In this document: positions 1 through 7,401 of the stretch, in pieces | Layout of the letters: every line of letters starts with the position of its first letter | Position numbering within the stretch: the stretch's first letter is position 1 | The notes under the pieces: generated by a model | The model's input: only the letters and a program-made list of their open reading frames with translations | What the model was told of the DNA's origin: nothing | The model's database searches: none | Source of the DNA: an uncultured Ideonella sp. | Lineage (GTDB): Bacteria > Pseudomonadota > Gammaproteobacteria > Burkholderiales > Burkholderiaceae | DNA: 11,025 nucleotides | NCBI GenBank assembly: GCA_946479475.1 | Contig: CAMLGG010000177.1 | Coordinates: 1 to 11,025, forward strand | Direction of reading: 5' to 3' | Made by a program: the position numbers and the translations under genes

Positions 1-698
1 TCGCGCAGCAGATCTTCTGGTACACGGCCTTCACGGCCGACATGACCAAGCCGGGACTGCCGGTGGTCAACGCCGACGGCACGCCGAAGTGGCGCATGGC
101 GCCCGGCCCCAACGGCCCGTACTGGAAGCAAGGCATGCAGAACGGCTACCAGGACGTCGGCTCCTGGACCTTCTTCAAGGACGGCGACCCGAACCGCAAG
201 GCCGCGGCCTGGCTGTACGCGCAGTTCATCACCGCCAAGACCACCTCGCTGAAGAAGTCCATCGTGGGCCTGACCTTCATCCGCGACTCGGACATCCGCA
301 GCGACTACTTCACCAAGAACGCGTCCAAGTACGGCGGCCTGATCGAGTTCTACCGCAGCCCGGCCCGCGTGGCCTGGACGCCGACCGGCACCAACGTTCC
401 CGACTACCCCAAGCTGGCCCAGCTGTGGTGGAAGAACGTGGCCCAGGCGGTGACCGGCGAGAAGACCCCGCAAGGCGCGATGGACAACCTCGCCAAGGAG
501 ATGGACGACGTGCTGGCCCGCCTGGAGCGCGCCGGCATGGCGACCTGCGCGCCCAAGCTCAACCCCAAGAGCTCGCCCGACAAGTGGCTGTCCGACAAGG
601 GCGCGCCGTGGAAGAAGCTGGCCAACGAGAAGCCGAAGGGCGAGACCATCGCCTACGACAAGCTGCTGTCGGCCTGGAAGGAGGGCCGGGTCCGCTGA
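1..698 (+). CDS. ABC transporter substrate-binding protein, glycerol/GlpV-like (C-terminal part)
   Basis: This gene enters from the left edge. The reading frame starts at base 3 with AQQIFWYTAFTADM and stops at TGA 696-698, leaving about 231 C-terminal residues. The ATG at 42 is internal, because the conserved family sequence continues upstream of it. The protein is the periplasmic binding component of a carbohydrate-type ABC importer. The segments QQIFWYTAFTADM, GYQDVGSWTFF, AAAWLYAQF, VGLTFIRDSDIR, GGLIEFYRSP, NVPDYPKLAQLWW and NEKPKGETIAYDKLL match what I remember of the GlpV-like glycerol uptake proteins (glpSTPQV operons of rhizobia and Burkholderiales). The glycerol substrate is inferred from that resemblance. 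The permease and ATPase genes would lie to the left, outside the window. Two strong hairpins follow the stop, so this is probably the last gene of its operon. Confidence 0.85.
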   Translation, partial: AQQIFWYTAFTADMTKPGLPVVNADGTPKWRMAPGPNGPYWKQGMQNGYQDVGSWTFFKDGDPNRKAAAWLYAQFITAKTTSLKKSIVGLTFIRDSDIRSDYFTKNASKYGGLIEFYRSPARVAWTPTGTNVPDYPKLAQLWWKNVAQAVTGEKTPQGAMDNLAKEMDDVLARLERAGMATCAPKLNPKSSPDKWLSDKGAPWKKLANEKPKGETIAYDKLLSAWKEGRVR

Positions 699-711
699 GC
701 CCGGCCCCCTG

Positions 712-741
712 CTGATCGCCCGGCTCTCATCGGGCGATCAG
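712..741 (+). terminator. Perfect 10-bp hairpin after the ABC-transporter gene
   Basis: CTGATCGCCC at 712-721 is the exact reverse complement of GGGCGATCAG at 732-741, with a 10-nt loop. It begins 14 nt after the upstream stop codon, where a transcript-end structure is expected. No uridine tract follows, so it may slow polymerase or protect the mRNA 3' end rather than act as a strong intrinsic terminator alone. Confidence 0.6.
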
Positions 742-747
742 TCCTCA

Positions 748-786
748 CCGCGCCGCCACGGGGCTCCATGCTCCCTGGCGGCGCGG
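748..786 (+). terminator. Second hairpin: perfect 11-bp stem followed by a short T run
   Basis: CCGCGCCGCCA at 748-758 is the exact reverse complement of TGGCGGCGCGG at 776-786, enclosing a 17-nt loop. Three T residues follow at 790-792. It starts only 6 nt after the first hairpin ends, so the two form a tandem pair between the ABC-transporter gene and the TonB-receptor gene. It is a plausible rho-independent terminator in a GC-rich genome, although the T tract is short. From here to 943 I see no convincing promoter, RNA gene or coding sequence. Confidence 0.55.
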
Positions 787-943
787 CCGTTTCCGGCCGG
801 GCAGGGGCCGTGAAGGCCATCACGCACGGAGCGAAGAAGCGGCCGTTCAGCCGACAGTTCGGGCCGATGCCGCCGAAAACGCTGACGACAATCTTGATTC
901 CGCACGTGGGCCTGGCCCGCGCCTGTCCTGCCCTGGCCGCTTC

Positions 944-2854
944 ATGCTGTTCGATGTTGTTGCCGCGATTGCGCGCCGCCTCCCTGCTCTCGCCCTGGCC
1001 CTGGCCCTGATCGGTACCGGTGCCGCGCCGCTGCCCGCGCTGGCCGAGGCGGAGCTGACCGACCTCCCGCTGGAAAGCCTGCTGGAGACCGAGGTCGTGA
1101 GCGCCGCCCGCTTCGCCCGCCAGGTCACCGACGCGGCCTCCGCGGTCTCCGTGCTCACCGCCGAGGACATCCGCATCTATGGTCTGCGCACCTTCGGCGA
1201 GGTGCTCGACCACATGCGCGGCCTGCACATCAGCCATTCGCTCGACTACGTCTTCCTCGGGGCCCGCGGCATAGGCGGCCCGCAAAGCCTGGCCGGCCGG
1301 GTGCTTCTGCTGATCGACGGCATACCGGCGGTCGACAACCTGTACGACCAGCTCTACCTCGGCCATGACGGCCTGATCGACGTCACCCTGATCGAACGCA
1401 TCGAATACGCCCCCGGCAGCGGTTCGGCCATGTACGGCAACAACGCCTTCCTCGGCGTGATCAACGTCGTGACCCGGCGCGGCCGGGACATCGATGGCCT
1501 GCAGGCCAGCGCCGCCCTCGGCGACTGGGGCGACCGCAGCTGGCGGCTCACCGGCGGCCGGCGCCTGGACAACGGCGCGGAGTGGCTGCTCTCGGCCTCG
1601 ATGCACCAGAACAGCGGCCTGCCCTCGGCCGAGATCGGCGACATCTTCGACATCACCACCGAACACGACCAGCGGTTCTTCCTCAAGGGCAGTTTCGAGG
1701 GCTTCAGCATCGAAGGGCTGAGCGCCCAACGCATGACCCGCTCCGACAACCGCCCGGCCTGGGTCTACGGCTACATCGACCGCAACGAGCTCGTCTCGCT
1801 GGGACACGACGGCAAGCCTGCGCAGGACTGGCGCTCCTCGGTGCGCCTGCAGGCCGGCCATTACGCCTACCGCTTCAACGACGACGACGCCCAGCTCGGC
1901 CGCGATCGCGAGGCCAACGACGGCGTCTGGTGGGCGCTGGACACCCAGCTCGGCTACGACGGCATCGAAGGCCATCGCATCGTCCTGGGCGGCCGCGTCC
2001 GCAAGGATCCGGTGCTGCGATTCCACGACGCCTACTACGACGGCAGCATCTACCGCGACGACGACTACCGCCGAAGCGTCGGCCTGTCCGCCGAGGACGA
2101 GGTGACGCTGTCGCCCGAGTGGCGCGTCACCGCCGGCCTGCGCGTCGACCGGCGCAGCTTCTACCCCTGGACCTGGAGCCCGCGCGCCGCGGTCGTGTGG
2201 GAGCCGAGTCCGGAATGGTCGATCAAGCTGTCCCAGGGGCGCGCGACCCGCTTCCCCTCCACCTCCGAGCGCGATTTCGGACTGGCCCCGGACCGGCCCG
2301 AAGAGCGGGTCACGACACGCGAGCTGGTGGCCGAGTACAAGCGCGAGGCGCTGCGGCTGCTCGGCAGCCTGTACGACTACCGCATCGACTCTCTCGTCGA
2401 CGGCACCGTCGGCGGCACGCGGGATGCGGATGCGTCCCGCATCGAGGGCCACGGGCTCGAGCTCGAAGCGGAATGGCAATGGCACGGCTGGCGACTGCGA
2501 GGCAGCCAGGCCTGGCAGCACGCCAAGGCGGACGTCGGCCCGGCCCTGCCCTACTCTCCCCGAAGCGTCACCAAGCTGCAGGCCTCCGCGCCCCTGGCGG
2601 GCGAAACCCTGCGCGCGAGCCTGGCCCTGCGGCGCACCAGTGATTTCTCCGACGGCAGCGGCATCCGCGTGCCGGGTCGGAACCTGCTGGACCTGACCGT
2701 GGTCTCGCAGAAGTTCCTCGCCGGCCTGGACCTGCGCGTGGGATGGCGCAACCTGCTGCAGGAGCGCGACGCCTCGATCGACGAGTACTACAGCGAGCCG
2801 CCGGACGGACGCCGGCGCTCGGCCTGGATCGAACTGACGGGGCGCTTCCAGTGA
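944..2854 (+). CDS. TonB-dependent outer-membrane receptor (YfiR-associated type)
   Basis: The product is 636 residues. A hydrophobic signal sequence at about residues 10-34 ends near PALAEA. It is followed by LTDLPLESLLETEV, a lead-in I associate with receptors encoded beside DUF4154 proteins. The plug domain covers about residues 57-178, with RTFGEVLDHMRGL, a VLLLIDGIP segment, ERIEYAPGSGSAMYG and GVINVVTRRG, all classic for TonB-dependent receptors. The rest has the alternating aromatic/polar pattern of a 22-strand barrel and ends in GRFQ, with F next to last. The ligand cannot be read from the sequence. The ATG at 944 is the first in frame and leaves a complete signal peptide, but no Shine-Dalgarno sequence is visible. 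The stop overlaps the next start by one base (TGATG), so translation is probably coupled to the YfiR-like gene. It takes the genomic position that the lipoprotein gene yfiB holds in classical systems. Confidence 0.9.
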   Translation: MLFDVVAAIARRLPALALALALIGTGAAPLPALAEAELTDLPLESLLETEVVSAARFARQVTDAASAVSVLTAEDIRIYGLRTFGEVLDHMRGLHISHSLDYVFLGARGIGGPQSLAGRVLLLIDGIPAVDNLYDQLYLGHDGLIDVTLIERIEYAPGSGSAMYGNNAFLGVINVVTRRGRDIDGLQASAALGDWGDRSWRLTGGRRLDNGAEWLLSASMHQNSGLPSAEIGDIFDITTEHDQRFFLKGSFEGFSIEGLSAQRMTRSDNRPAWVYGYIDRNELVSLGHDGKPAQDWRSSVRLQAGHYAYRFNDDDAQLGRDREANDGVWWALDTQLGYDGIEGHRIVLGGRVRKDPVLRFHDAYYDGSIYRDDDYRRSVGLSAEDEVTLSPEWRVTAGLRVDRRSFYPWTWSPRAAVVWEPSPEWSIKLSQGRATRFPSTSERDFGLAPDRPEERVTTRELVAEYKREALRLLGSLYDYRIDSLVDGTVGGTRDADASRIEGHGLELEAEWQWHGWRLRGSQAWQHAKADVGPALPYSPRSVTKLQASAPLAGETLRASLALRRTSDFSDGSGIRVPGRNLLDLTVVSQKFLAGLDLRVGWRNLLQERDASIDEYYSEPPDGRRRSAWIELTGRFQ

Positions 2855-3399
2855 TGCCGCGCCGACGCCTCCTTCCGGCCCTGGGCCGAGGTCTGCTGGC
2901 CGCCAGCCTGCTGGCCGGTCTGGCGCAACCCGGCATGGCCCAGGTCGACGAGCGCGCGCTCAAGGCCGCCTACCTGTTCAACTTCATCCAGTTCACCCAG
3001 TGGCCGGTGCCCCCGGACGAGCCCTTCCGCCTGTGCGTCCTCGGCCACACGCCGCTGGACGAGCAGCTCGCCCAGCTCGAAGGCAAGCAGGTCCTCGGCG
3101 GCCTGCACATCAACGTGCGCCACGTGAACCCGCGCGATTCGCTCGCGGCCTGCCACGCCCTGTACCTCGACGACAGCCAGCGCAGCCAGGCTGACGAGGT
3201 GCTGGGCAGGCTCGGCAGCGCGCCGGTGCTCACCATCACCGACGGCGACGGCCTGGCCGACCGCGGCCTGATGATCGAGATCCACAAGCGCGACACGCGG
3301 CTGGGCTTCGAGGTCAACCTTCGCATGGCCCGCAAGGCCAACATCAGCTTCAGTGCCCGCATGCTGAAGCTGGCCAGCTACGTGGCTGGCACCCTGTAG
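2854..3399 (+). CDS. YfiR family (DUF4154) periplasmic regulator
   Basis: The product is 181 residues and exported. The signal peptide has RRR near the N-terminus, a leucine/alanine core, and probable cleavage after GMA at about residue 29. The mature part carries DUF4154 hallmarks: LKAAYLFNFIQFTQWP at about 36-51, FRLCVLG, a CHALYL segment, LTITDGDG, IEIHKRDTRLGFEVN and ISFSARMLKLA. In Pseudomonas, YfiR is a periplasmic repressor of the diguanylate cyclase YfiN, and a cyclase gene follows directly here. Only two cysteines exist, C61 and C100. Their spacing of 39 equals the C71-C110 disulfide I recall for P. aeruginosa YfiR; the second disulfide (C145-C152 there) has no counterpart. The chosen ATG overlaps the upstream stop; a GTG one codon earlier is an alternative. 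The next start lies 13 nt downstream, which supports an operon. Confidence 0.9.
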   Translation: MPRRRLLPALGRGLLAASLLAGLAQPGMAQVDERALKAAYLFNFIQFTQWPVPPDEPFRLCVLGHTPLDEQLAQLEGKQVLGGLHINVRHVNPRDSLAACHALYLDDSQRSQADEVLGRLGSAPVLTITDGDGLADRGLMIEIHKRDTRLGFEVNLRMARKANISFSARMLKLASYVAGTL

Positions 3400-3412
3400 T
3401 TCCGCCAGAGCC

Positions 3413-5533
3413 ATGCCGGCCTTCCCCACGCTTCGCCGCCAGAGCATCCAGCGCCAGATCACGACGCTGGGCCTGGCCCTGACGGCGCTGGTGCTGGCCG
3501 GCTTCGCCCTCGGCATGGTGCTGCACGAAGCGGCCAACCGCCGCCATGCGCTGGAAGCCAGCATGACGACCGAGGCCGAGATCATCGGCGCCAACAGTGC
3601 AGCGGCCATCGCCTTCGGCAACGAGGAGGAGGCCAACGAGATCCTGGCCTCCCTCGCCGCTTCGCCCGACGTGCTTCAGGCCTACATCTTCCTGGCCGAC
3701 GGCCACACGCTCGGGCGCTACACGCCGCAGTCCGGCGAAGAAGCGGATTGCCACGCGCTCCACCCCGACACCCCGCCCGGCTGGGACCTGCGCTGGTGCG
3801 GCGCCTCGGTCGTGCGGCCCATCCTGCTGCACGGCAAGGCGGTGGGCAAGATGGCCATGGAGATGGGCCTGCGCGCCACCTATCGCGCGCTGGCCGGCAC
3901 GATCGGCGCCAGCTTGGCGCTCGCCGCGCTGGCCTTCGGCCTGTCGATCCCGCTGTGGCGCCGCGTGGCCACGCGCGTGGCCGAGCCGCTGACCCAGCTC
4001 GTCGAACTGGCCGGGCGGGTCAGCGAGGAGCAGGACTTCGGCCTGCGCGCCGGCGTCAGCGGCAGCCGCGAGGTCGACGCGCTGGCCCATGCGTTCAACC
4101 AGATGATGAGCCAGCTGGAGCAGCGCGACGACCGCCTGAACCACGAGCTCCACCAGCGCCGGCAGGCCGAGGTGCGCCTGAACGACCTGGCCTATTTCGA
4201 CCCGGTCACCGGCCTGCACAACCGGCACTACTTCCGCGAGCGAATCGATGCAGCCGTGTCCCGCGCCGGCCGCGAGCACGGCCGGTGCGCCCTCATCTAC
4301 ATCGACCTGGACGGCTTCAAGCAGGTCAACGACACCCTCGGCCACGACCGCGGCGACGAGCTGCTGCGCGAGGTGGGCCGGCGCCTGACCGAGACGCTGC
4401 GCCGCAGCGACGGCGTGTGCCGCCTGGGCGGCGACGAGTTCGCGGTCATCATCGACGACGACAGCCAGGAGCACCAGGTGGCCGCCGTCGCCGCCAAGCT
4501 GGTCGAGGTGCTCGCCGCGCCCTACCGCGTGGGCGACCGCGGCGCGCCGGCGGTCTCGGCCAGCATAGGCGCCTGCCTCTACCCCGACGAGGCCGACGAC
4601 CGCGACAGCCTGATGCGCCACGCCGACAGCGCGATGTACCGCGCGAAGGAGCGCGGCAAGAACCGCTACAGCGTCTACCACGCCGGCGGCGCGGAGCCGC
4701 CGAGCCGCCACCACCAGCTGGAAGAAGCGCTCGAAGGCGCCCTCGCGCGAGGCGAACTGCACCTGGCCTACCAGCCGCAGGTGCTGCTGCCGTGTGCCGG
4801 CGCCGAGCCGGGCGGGACGCCGCCGCTGGTCGGCTTCGAGGCCCTGCTGCGCTGGCGCCATCCGGCCCTCGGCGCCATCGGACCGGCCGAGTTCATCCCC
4901 CTGGCCGAAGCGAGCGGCGCGATCGAGCCGATCGGCGAGTGGGTGCTGCGCGAGGCCTGTGCGCGGCTGAAGCAATGGCGCGCCGTGCAGCCTTCGCTGC
5001 AGATCAGCGTCAACCTCTCGGCCCGGCAGATCGGCAGCGACGAGGCCATCGAGCGCCTCGCGCAGGTGCTCGCCGCGAGCGGGCTGCCCCCCGGCGCGGT
5101 GGAGCTGGAGCTCACCGAGTCCCTGATGGTCGACCGCAGCGAACGCATGATCGGCCGCCTGGCGCGGCTTCGCTCGGCCGGCTTCGGCCTGGCGATCGAC
5201 GACTTCGGCACCGGCTACTCCTCGCTCGCCTACCTCGACAGCTTCCCCATCACCACGCTGAAGATCGACCGCGCCTTCGTGCGCAAGCTCGGCACCGCGG
5301 CCGCGCACGGCGATGCGATCGCCAGGGCCATCGTCGCGATCGGCGCGGCGCTCGGGGCCGACGTGATCGCCGAGGGCATCGAGACCCCGGCCCAGGCCCA
5401 CGCGCTGCGCGCGCTCGGCTGTCGCCGCGGCCAGGGCTACCTCTACTCGGCGCCGCTGGCCGAGAACGGGGCGCTGGCGCTGCTGCGCGCGCAACCCGCG
5501 ATCGCGGCCGACCCCGCCGTCCCCGTGGCCTAG
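3413..5533 (+). CDS. Membrane diguanylate cyclase/phosphodiesterase (CHASE8-like, HAMP, GGDEF, EAL)
   Basis: This 706-residue inner-membrane protein has a transmembrane segment at about 18-37, a periplasmic sensor at about 40-155 resembling the CHASE8 domain of YfiN, a second transmembrane segment at about 160-182, and a HAMP region at about 183-240. The GGDEF domain (about 255-425) has an intact GGDEF at 339-343 and a product-inhibition site RxxD at 330-333. The EAL domain (about 435-690) keeps EAL at 476-478, VNLSARQ with N534, ELTES at 566-570, DDFGTGYSSL from D596, KIDRAF with K617, and VIAEGIET with E654. Both catalytic halves look functional, so it could make or degrade c-di-GMP. YfiN itself lacks an EAL domain. 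Encoded 13 nt after the YfiR-like gene, its periplasmic domain is the probable YfiR target. The ATG at 3413 is preceded only by a weak AGAG. Confidence 0.93.
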   Translation: MPAFPTLRRQSIQRQITTLGLALTALVLAGFALGMVLHEAANRRHALEASMTTEAEIIGANSAAAIAFGNEEEANEILASLAASPDVLQAYIFLADGHTLGRYTPQSGEEADCHALHPDTPPGWDLRWCGASVVRPILLHGKAVGKMAMEMGLRATYRALAGTIGASLALAALAFGLSIPLWRRVATRVAEPLTQLVELAGRVSEEQDFGLRAGVSGSREVDALAHAFNQMMSQLEQRDDRLNHELHQRRQAEVRLNDLAYFDPVTGLHNRHYFRERIDAAVSRAGREHGRCALIYIDLDGFKQVNDTLGHDRGDELLREVGRRLTETLRRSDGVCRLGGDEFAVIIDDDSQEHQVAAVAAKLVEVLAAPYRVGDRGAPAVSASIGACLYPDEADDRDSLMRHADSAMYRAKERGKNRYSVYHAGGAEPPSRHHQLEEALEGALARGELHLAYQPQVLLPCAGAEPGGTPPLVGFEALLRWRHPALGAIGPAEFIPLAEASGAIEPIGEWVLREACARLKQWRAVQPSLQISVNLSARQIGSDEAIERLAQVLAASGLPPGAVELELTESLMVDRSERMIGRLARLRSAGFGLAIDDFGTGYSSLAYLDSFPITTLKIDRAFVRKLGTAAAHGDAIARAIVAIGAALGADVIAEGIETPAQAHALRALGCRRGQGYLYSAPLAENGALALLRAQPAIAADPAVPVA

Positions 5534-5540
5534 GGGCCAC
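5525..5540 (+). other. Small hairpin spanning the stop codon of the GGDEF-EAL gene
   Basis: GTGGCC at 5525-5530 and GGCCAC at 5535-5540 form a perfect 6-bp stem with a TAGG loop that contains the stop codon. No T run follows. It could be a pause or attenuation site between the c-di-GMP unit and the TIR unit, or it may be chance in GC-rich DNA. Confidence 0.3.
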
Positions 5541-5550
5541 GCCTCCCCAG

Positions 5551-5579
5551 CTCGCCGTCGCCCGGCGCCTTGCGGCGAG
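5551..5579 (+). terminator. Possible weak terminator between the GGDEF-EAL and TIR genes
   Basis: CTCGCCG at 5551-5557 pairs exactly with CGGCGAG at 5573-5579 around a 15-nt loop that itself contains GGCGCC. Only a short TTT lies a few bases downstream. It lies in the 94-bp gap before the TIR gene and may separate the two units, but the evidence is weak. Confidence 0.3.
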
Positions 5580-5627
5580 GCCGCTTTGCCGCCATGCTGG
5601 CCGCCGGTCCCTCGACCTGCGCGCGCC

Positions 5628-7367
5628 ATGCCCGACCTGTTCATCAGCTATGCCCGCGAAGACCGCGACACGGCGCTCGCGCTGGCCCGCGTGCTCCAGT
5701 CACGCGGCATCGACGTCTGGTGGGACCGCGAGCTCACCGGCGGCGGCGACTTCGCGGCCGAGATCGAGCGCAACCTCAAGGCCGCTCCGGTGGCGCTCGT
5801 CCTGTGGTCGGCGTCCTCGGTACGCTCCGATTTCGTGCGCGACGAGTGCAGCCGCGCCCGCGACATGGGCAAGCTCCTGCCGGTGCGCATCAGCGCGGTC
5901 GAGCTGCCGCTGGGCTTCGGCACGCTGCACACGCTGGACCTGCTGGAGTGGGATGGCGACGCGGACGACGACGCCTGCCAGGCCCTGGTCAACCAGGTGC
6001 GCCAGCGCCTGGCCGCGGCCGGCCCCCGCGACGGCCGGGCAAACGAGGCCGAACGCCTGGCCACCCTGGCCCAGCTGGCGAGCGAAGACACGCTTTCCCA
6101 CCGGCGGGCGCGACGCCGCCTGCTGCTGGCCGCCGCAGCAGCCGGCGCCGCCGGCGTCGGCGCCCTCGGCTGGACAGGCTGGCAGCGCTTCAACCGCCGC
6201 GAGGCGCTGGTCCATCTCTCCGCCGGCCTGGAGGACCACTTCGCGACGCCGCCACGGCTGGAGAGCGCGCAGAGCCAGTACGCCAGCGCGCTCGAGCTGG
6301 ACGAAGACCTGGCGCCGGCCCACTATTTTCTCGGCCACCTCTATGCCCAGCTGATGCTGCGCGGGAACCCGCCGCCGGCCGGCGAGGTGCTGGAGGCCTT
6401 GCGGGCCGATGCGCGGCTGCACTTCCAGCGCGCACTCGATGCCGCCGAGCGGCTGGACAGCATGCAGCGCGTGGTGGCGCGTGCGCAGCTCGCCCTGCTC
6501 ACGCTGCCGGACGCCGCCCCGCCGTTGACCCGCCCCACCGGCGTGGCCCTGGCCGAAGGCACGCCGATGCCGCGGCCCAGCGTCCCGCCCCCGGCCGCGT
6601 CCACCGCATCGGCCGTCGCCGCCGTCACGCCCGCTTCGGCGCCGGCGCCCGCCCGCGCACCCCGGGTGACGGCCGAGCCGGCGGTCGCGCAGGCTGCCCG
6701 CAGCCGCAGCGAGGCGCTGTTCAGCACCGATCGCGAGACACGCCTGGCGGCCGGCACCTCGCTCGCCCTCGACCCGTCCAGCGCCGCCGAGTCGCTGCCC
6801 TCGGCCATCGCGCAGGCGCGGCGTGCCTTGCGCTCGGCGCCCACGGCGCAGGCCACGTCCCAGGGCATCGCCAGCACGCTCGCGCTGCTGGAAAGGGCGA
6901 GCCCCGCCACCCTGCGCGGGCAGCAGGAGAGCCTGCAGGCCCTCCTGGCGGAACTGGCCGACTCGCCGCTGGCCGCGGTCCATCGCGAAAGCGCAAGCCG
7001 CCTCTCGGCCGCGCTCAGAAGCAGCGTTGCCCGACGTCCGGTGGCCTACGTGCAGATCGCCCGCGAGAGCCAGCGCCCCCTGGCCGAGGCGCTGTCCCGC
7101 CGTCTCGCCGCGGCCGGCTACGCGACTCCCGGGATCGAGCTCACCGGCGAGGCCCGCGCCCCCGCGCGCCCGAGCTTGCGCGTGCAAGGCGGCAGCGACC
7201 CCGAGCTCGCCCGCTGGTGCCAGCGCGCGTTGGAGGAGACGGCCGGCGCGCCGGTGGAGCTGGTGGCGCTGCGCCGCGCGACGCCGGCCACCGACACCTA
7301 CGAGCTGTGGTTCGACAAGGCGCTGTGCGCGCCGGGCGGGCGCAATCCGGGCGGCTGTGCGGCATGA
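5628..7367 (+). CDS. Membrane-anchored TIR-domain protein with TPR-like region and C-terminal LytR_C-like domain
   Basis: From ATG 5628 the product is 579 residues and opens MPDLFISYAREDRD, the usual TIR start. A longer frame from 5586 adds only a low-complexity leader. The TIR domain (about 1-130) has FISYA, WWDREL with a BB-loop-like GGGDF, a VALVLWS strand, and SDFVRDE, where E73 is in the place of the catalytic glutamate of NAD+-cleaving TIRs. Arginine-rich residues 159-164 precede one transmembrane helix at about 165-183, which suggests a cytoplasmic TIR and an exported C-terminus. A TPR-like helical pair lies at about 213-242, then a Pro/Ala linker at about 293-357 and a helical stretch to about 465. 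The last 100 residues (YVQIARESQRPLAEAL, AAAGYATPGIE, YELWFDKALC) resemble LytR_C-type domains at the ends of other bacterial effector proteins. Its stop lies before the next gene's probable TTG start. NADase activity is inference. Confidence 0.88.
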   Translation: MPDLFISYAREDRDTALALARVLQSRGIDVWWDRELTGGGDFAAEIERNLKAAPVALVLWSASSVRSDFVRDECSRARDMGKLLPVRISAVELPLGFGTLHTLDLLEWDGDADDDACQALVNQVRQRLAAAGPRDGRANEAERLATLAQLASEDTLSHRRARRRLLLAAAAAGAAGVGALGWTGWQRFNRREALVHLSAGLEDHFATPPRLESAQSQYASALELDEDLAPAHYFLGHLYAQLMLRGNPPPAGEVLEALRADARLHFQRALDAAERLDSMQRVVARAQLALLTLPDAAPPLTRPTGVALAEGTPMPRPSVPPPAASTASAVAAVTPASAPAPARAPRVTAEPAVAQAARSRSEALFSTDRETRLAAGTSLALDPSSAAESLPSAIAQARRALRSAPTAQATSQGIASTLALLERASPATLRGQQESLQALLAELADSPLAAVHRESASRLSAALRSSVARRPVAYVQIARESQRPLAEALSRRLAAAGYATPGIELTGEARAPARPSLRVQGGSDPELARWCQRALEETAGAPVELVALRRATPATDTYELWFDKALCAPGGRNPGGCAA

Positions 7368-7401
7368 TCGCCGCCTCGATGAGCTCGACCCGCGCCCGAC
7401 C

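Noticed and set aside
768..1010. Small 80-residue plus-strand frame before the receptor gene
   Set aside because: Its ATG lies in the loop of the second hairpin, it overlaps the receptor start in another frame, and the peptide has no signal, domain or ribosome-binding site.
653..2521. A 622-residue antisense reading frame covering the start of the TonB-receptor gene
   Set aside because: It is a mirror of the high-GC codon pattern of the receptor gene. It has no recognisable domain and low-complexity Ala/Val/Gly/Asp composition, while the sense frame gives a clear receptor.
5586..5627. Upstream ATG extending the TIR protein by 14 residues
   Set aside because: The extension is Pro-rich without conservation to TIR starts. 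The ATG at 5628 gives the usual MPDLFISYA opening.
3350..5644. A 764-residue antisense reading frame opposite the GGDEF-EAL gene
   Set aside because: Same reason: it is open only because third-position GC removes stops on the opposite strand, and the sense frame has intact GGDEF and EAL motifs.
3748..6354. Long plus-strand frame overlapping the GGDEF-EAL and TIR genes
   Set aside because: It is Arg/Pro/Ala-rich shadow sequence in a second frame and overlaps two well-supported genes almost completely.
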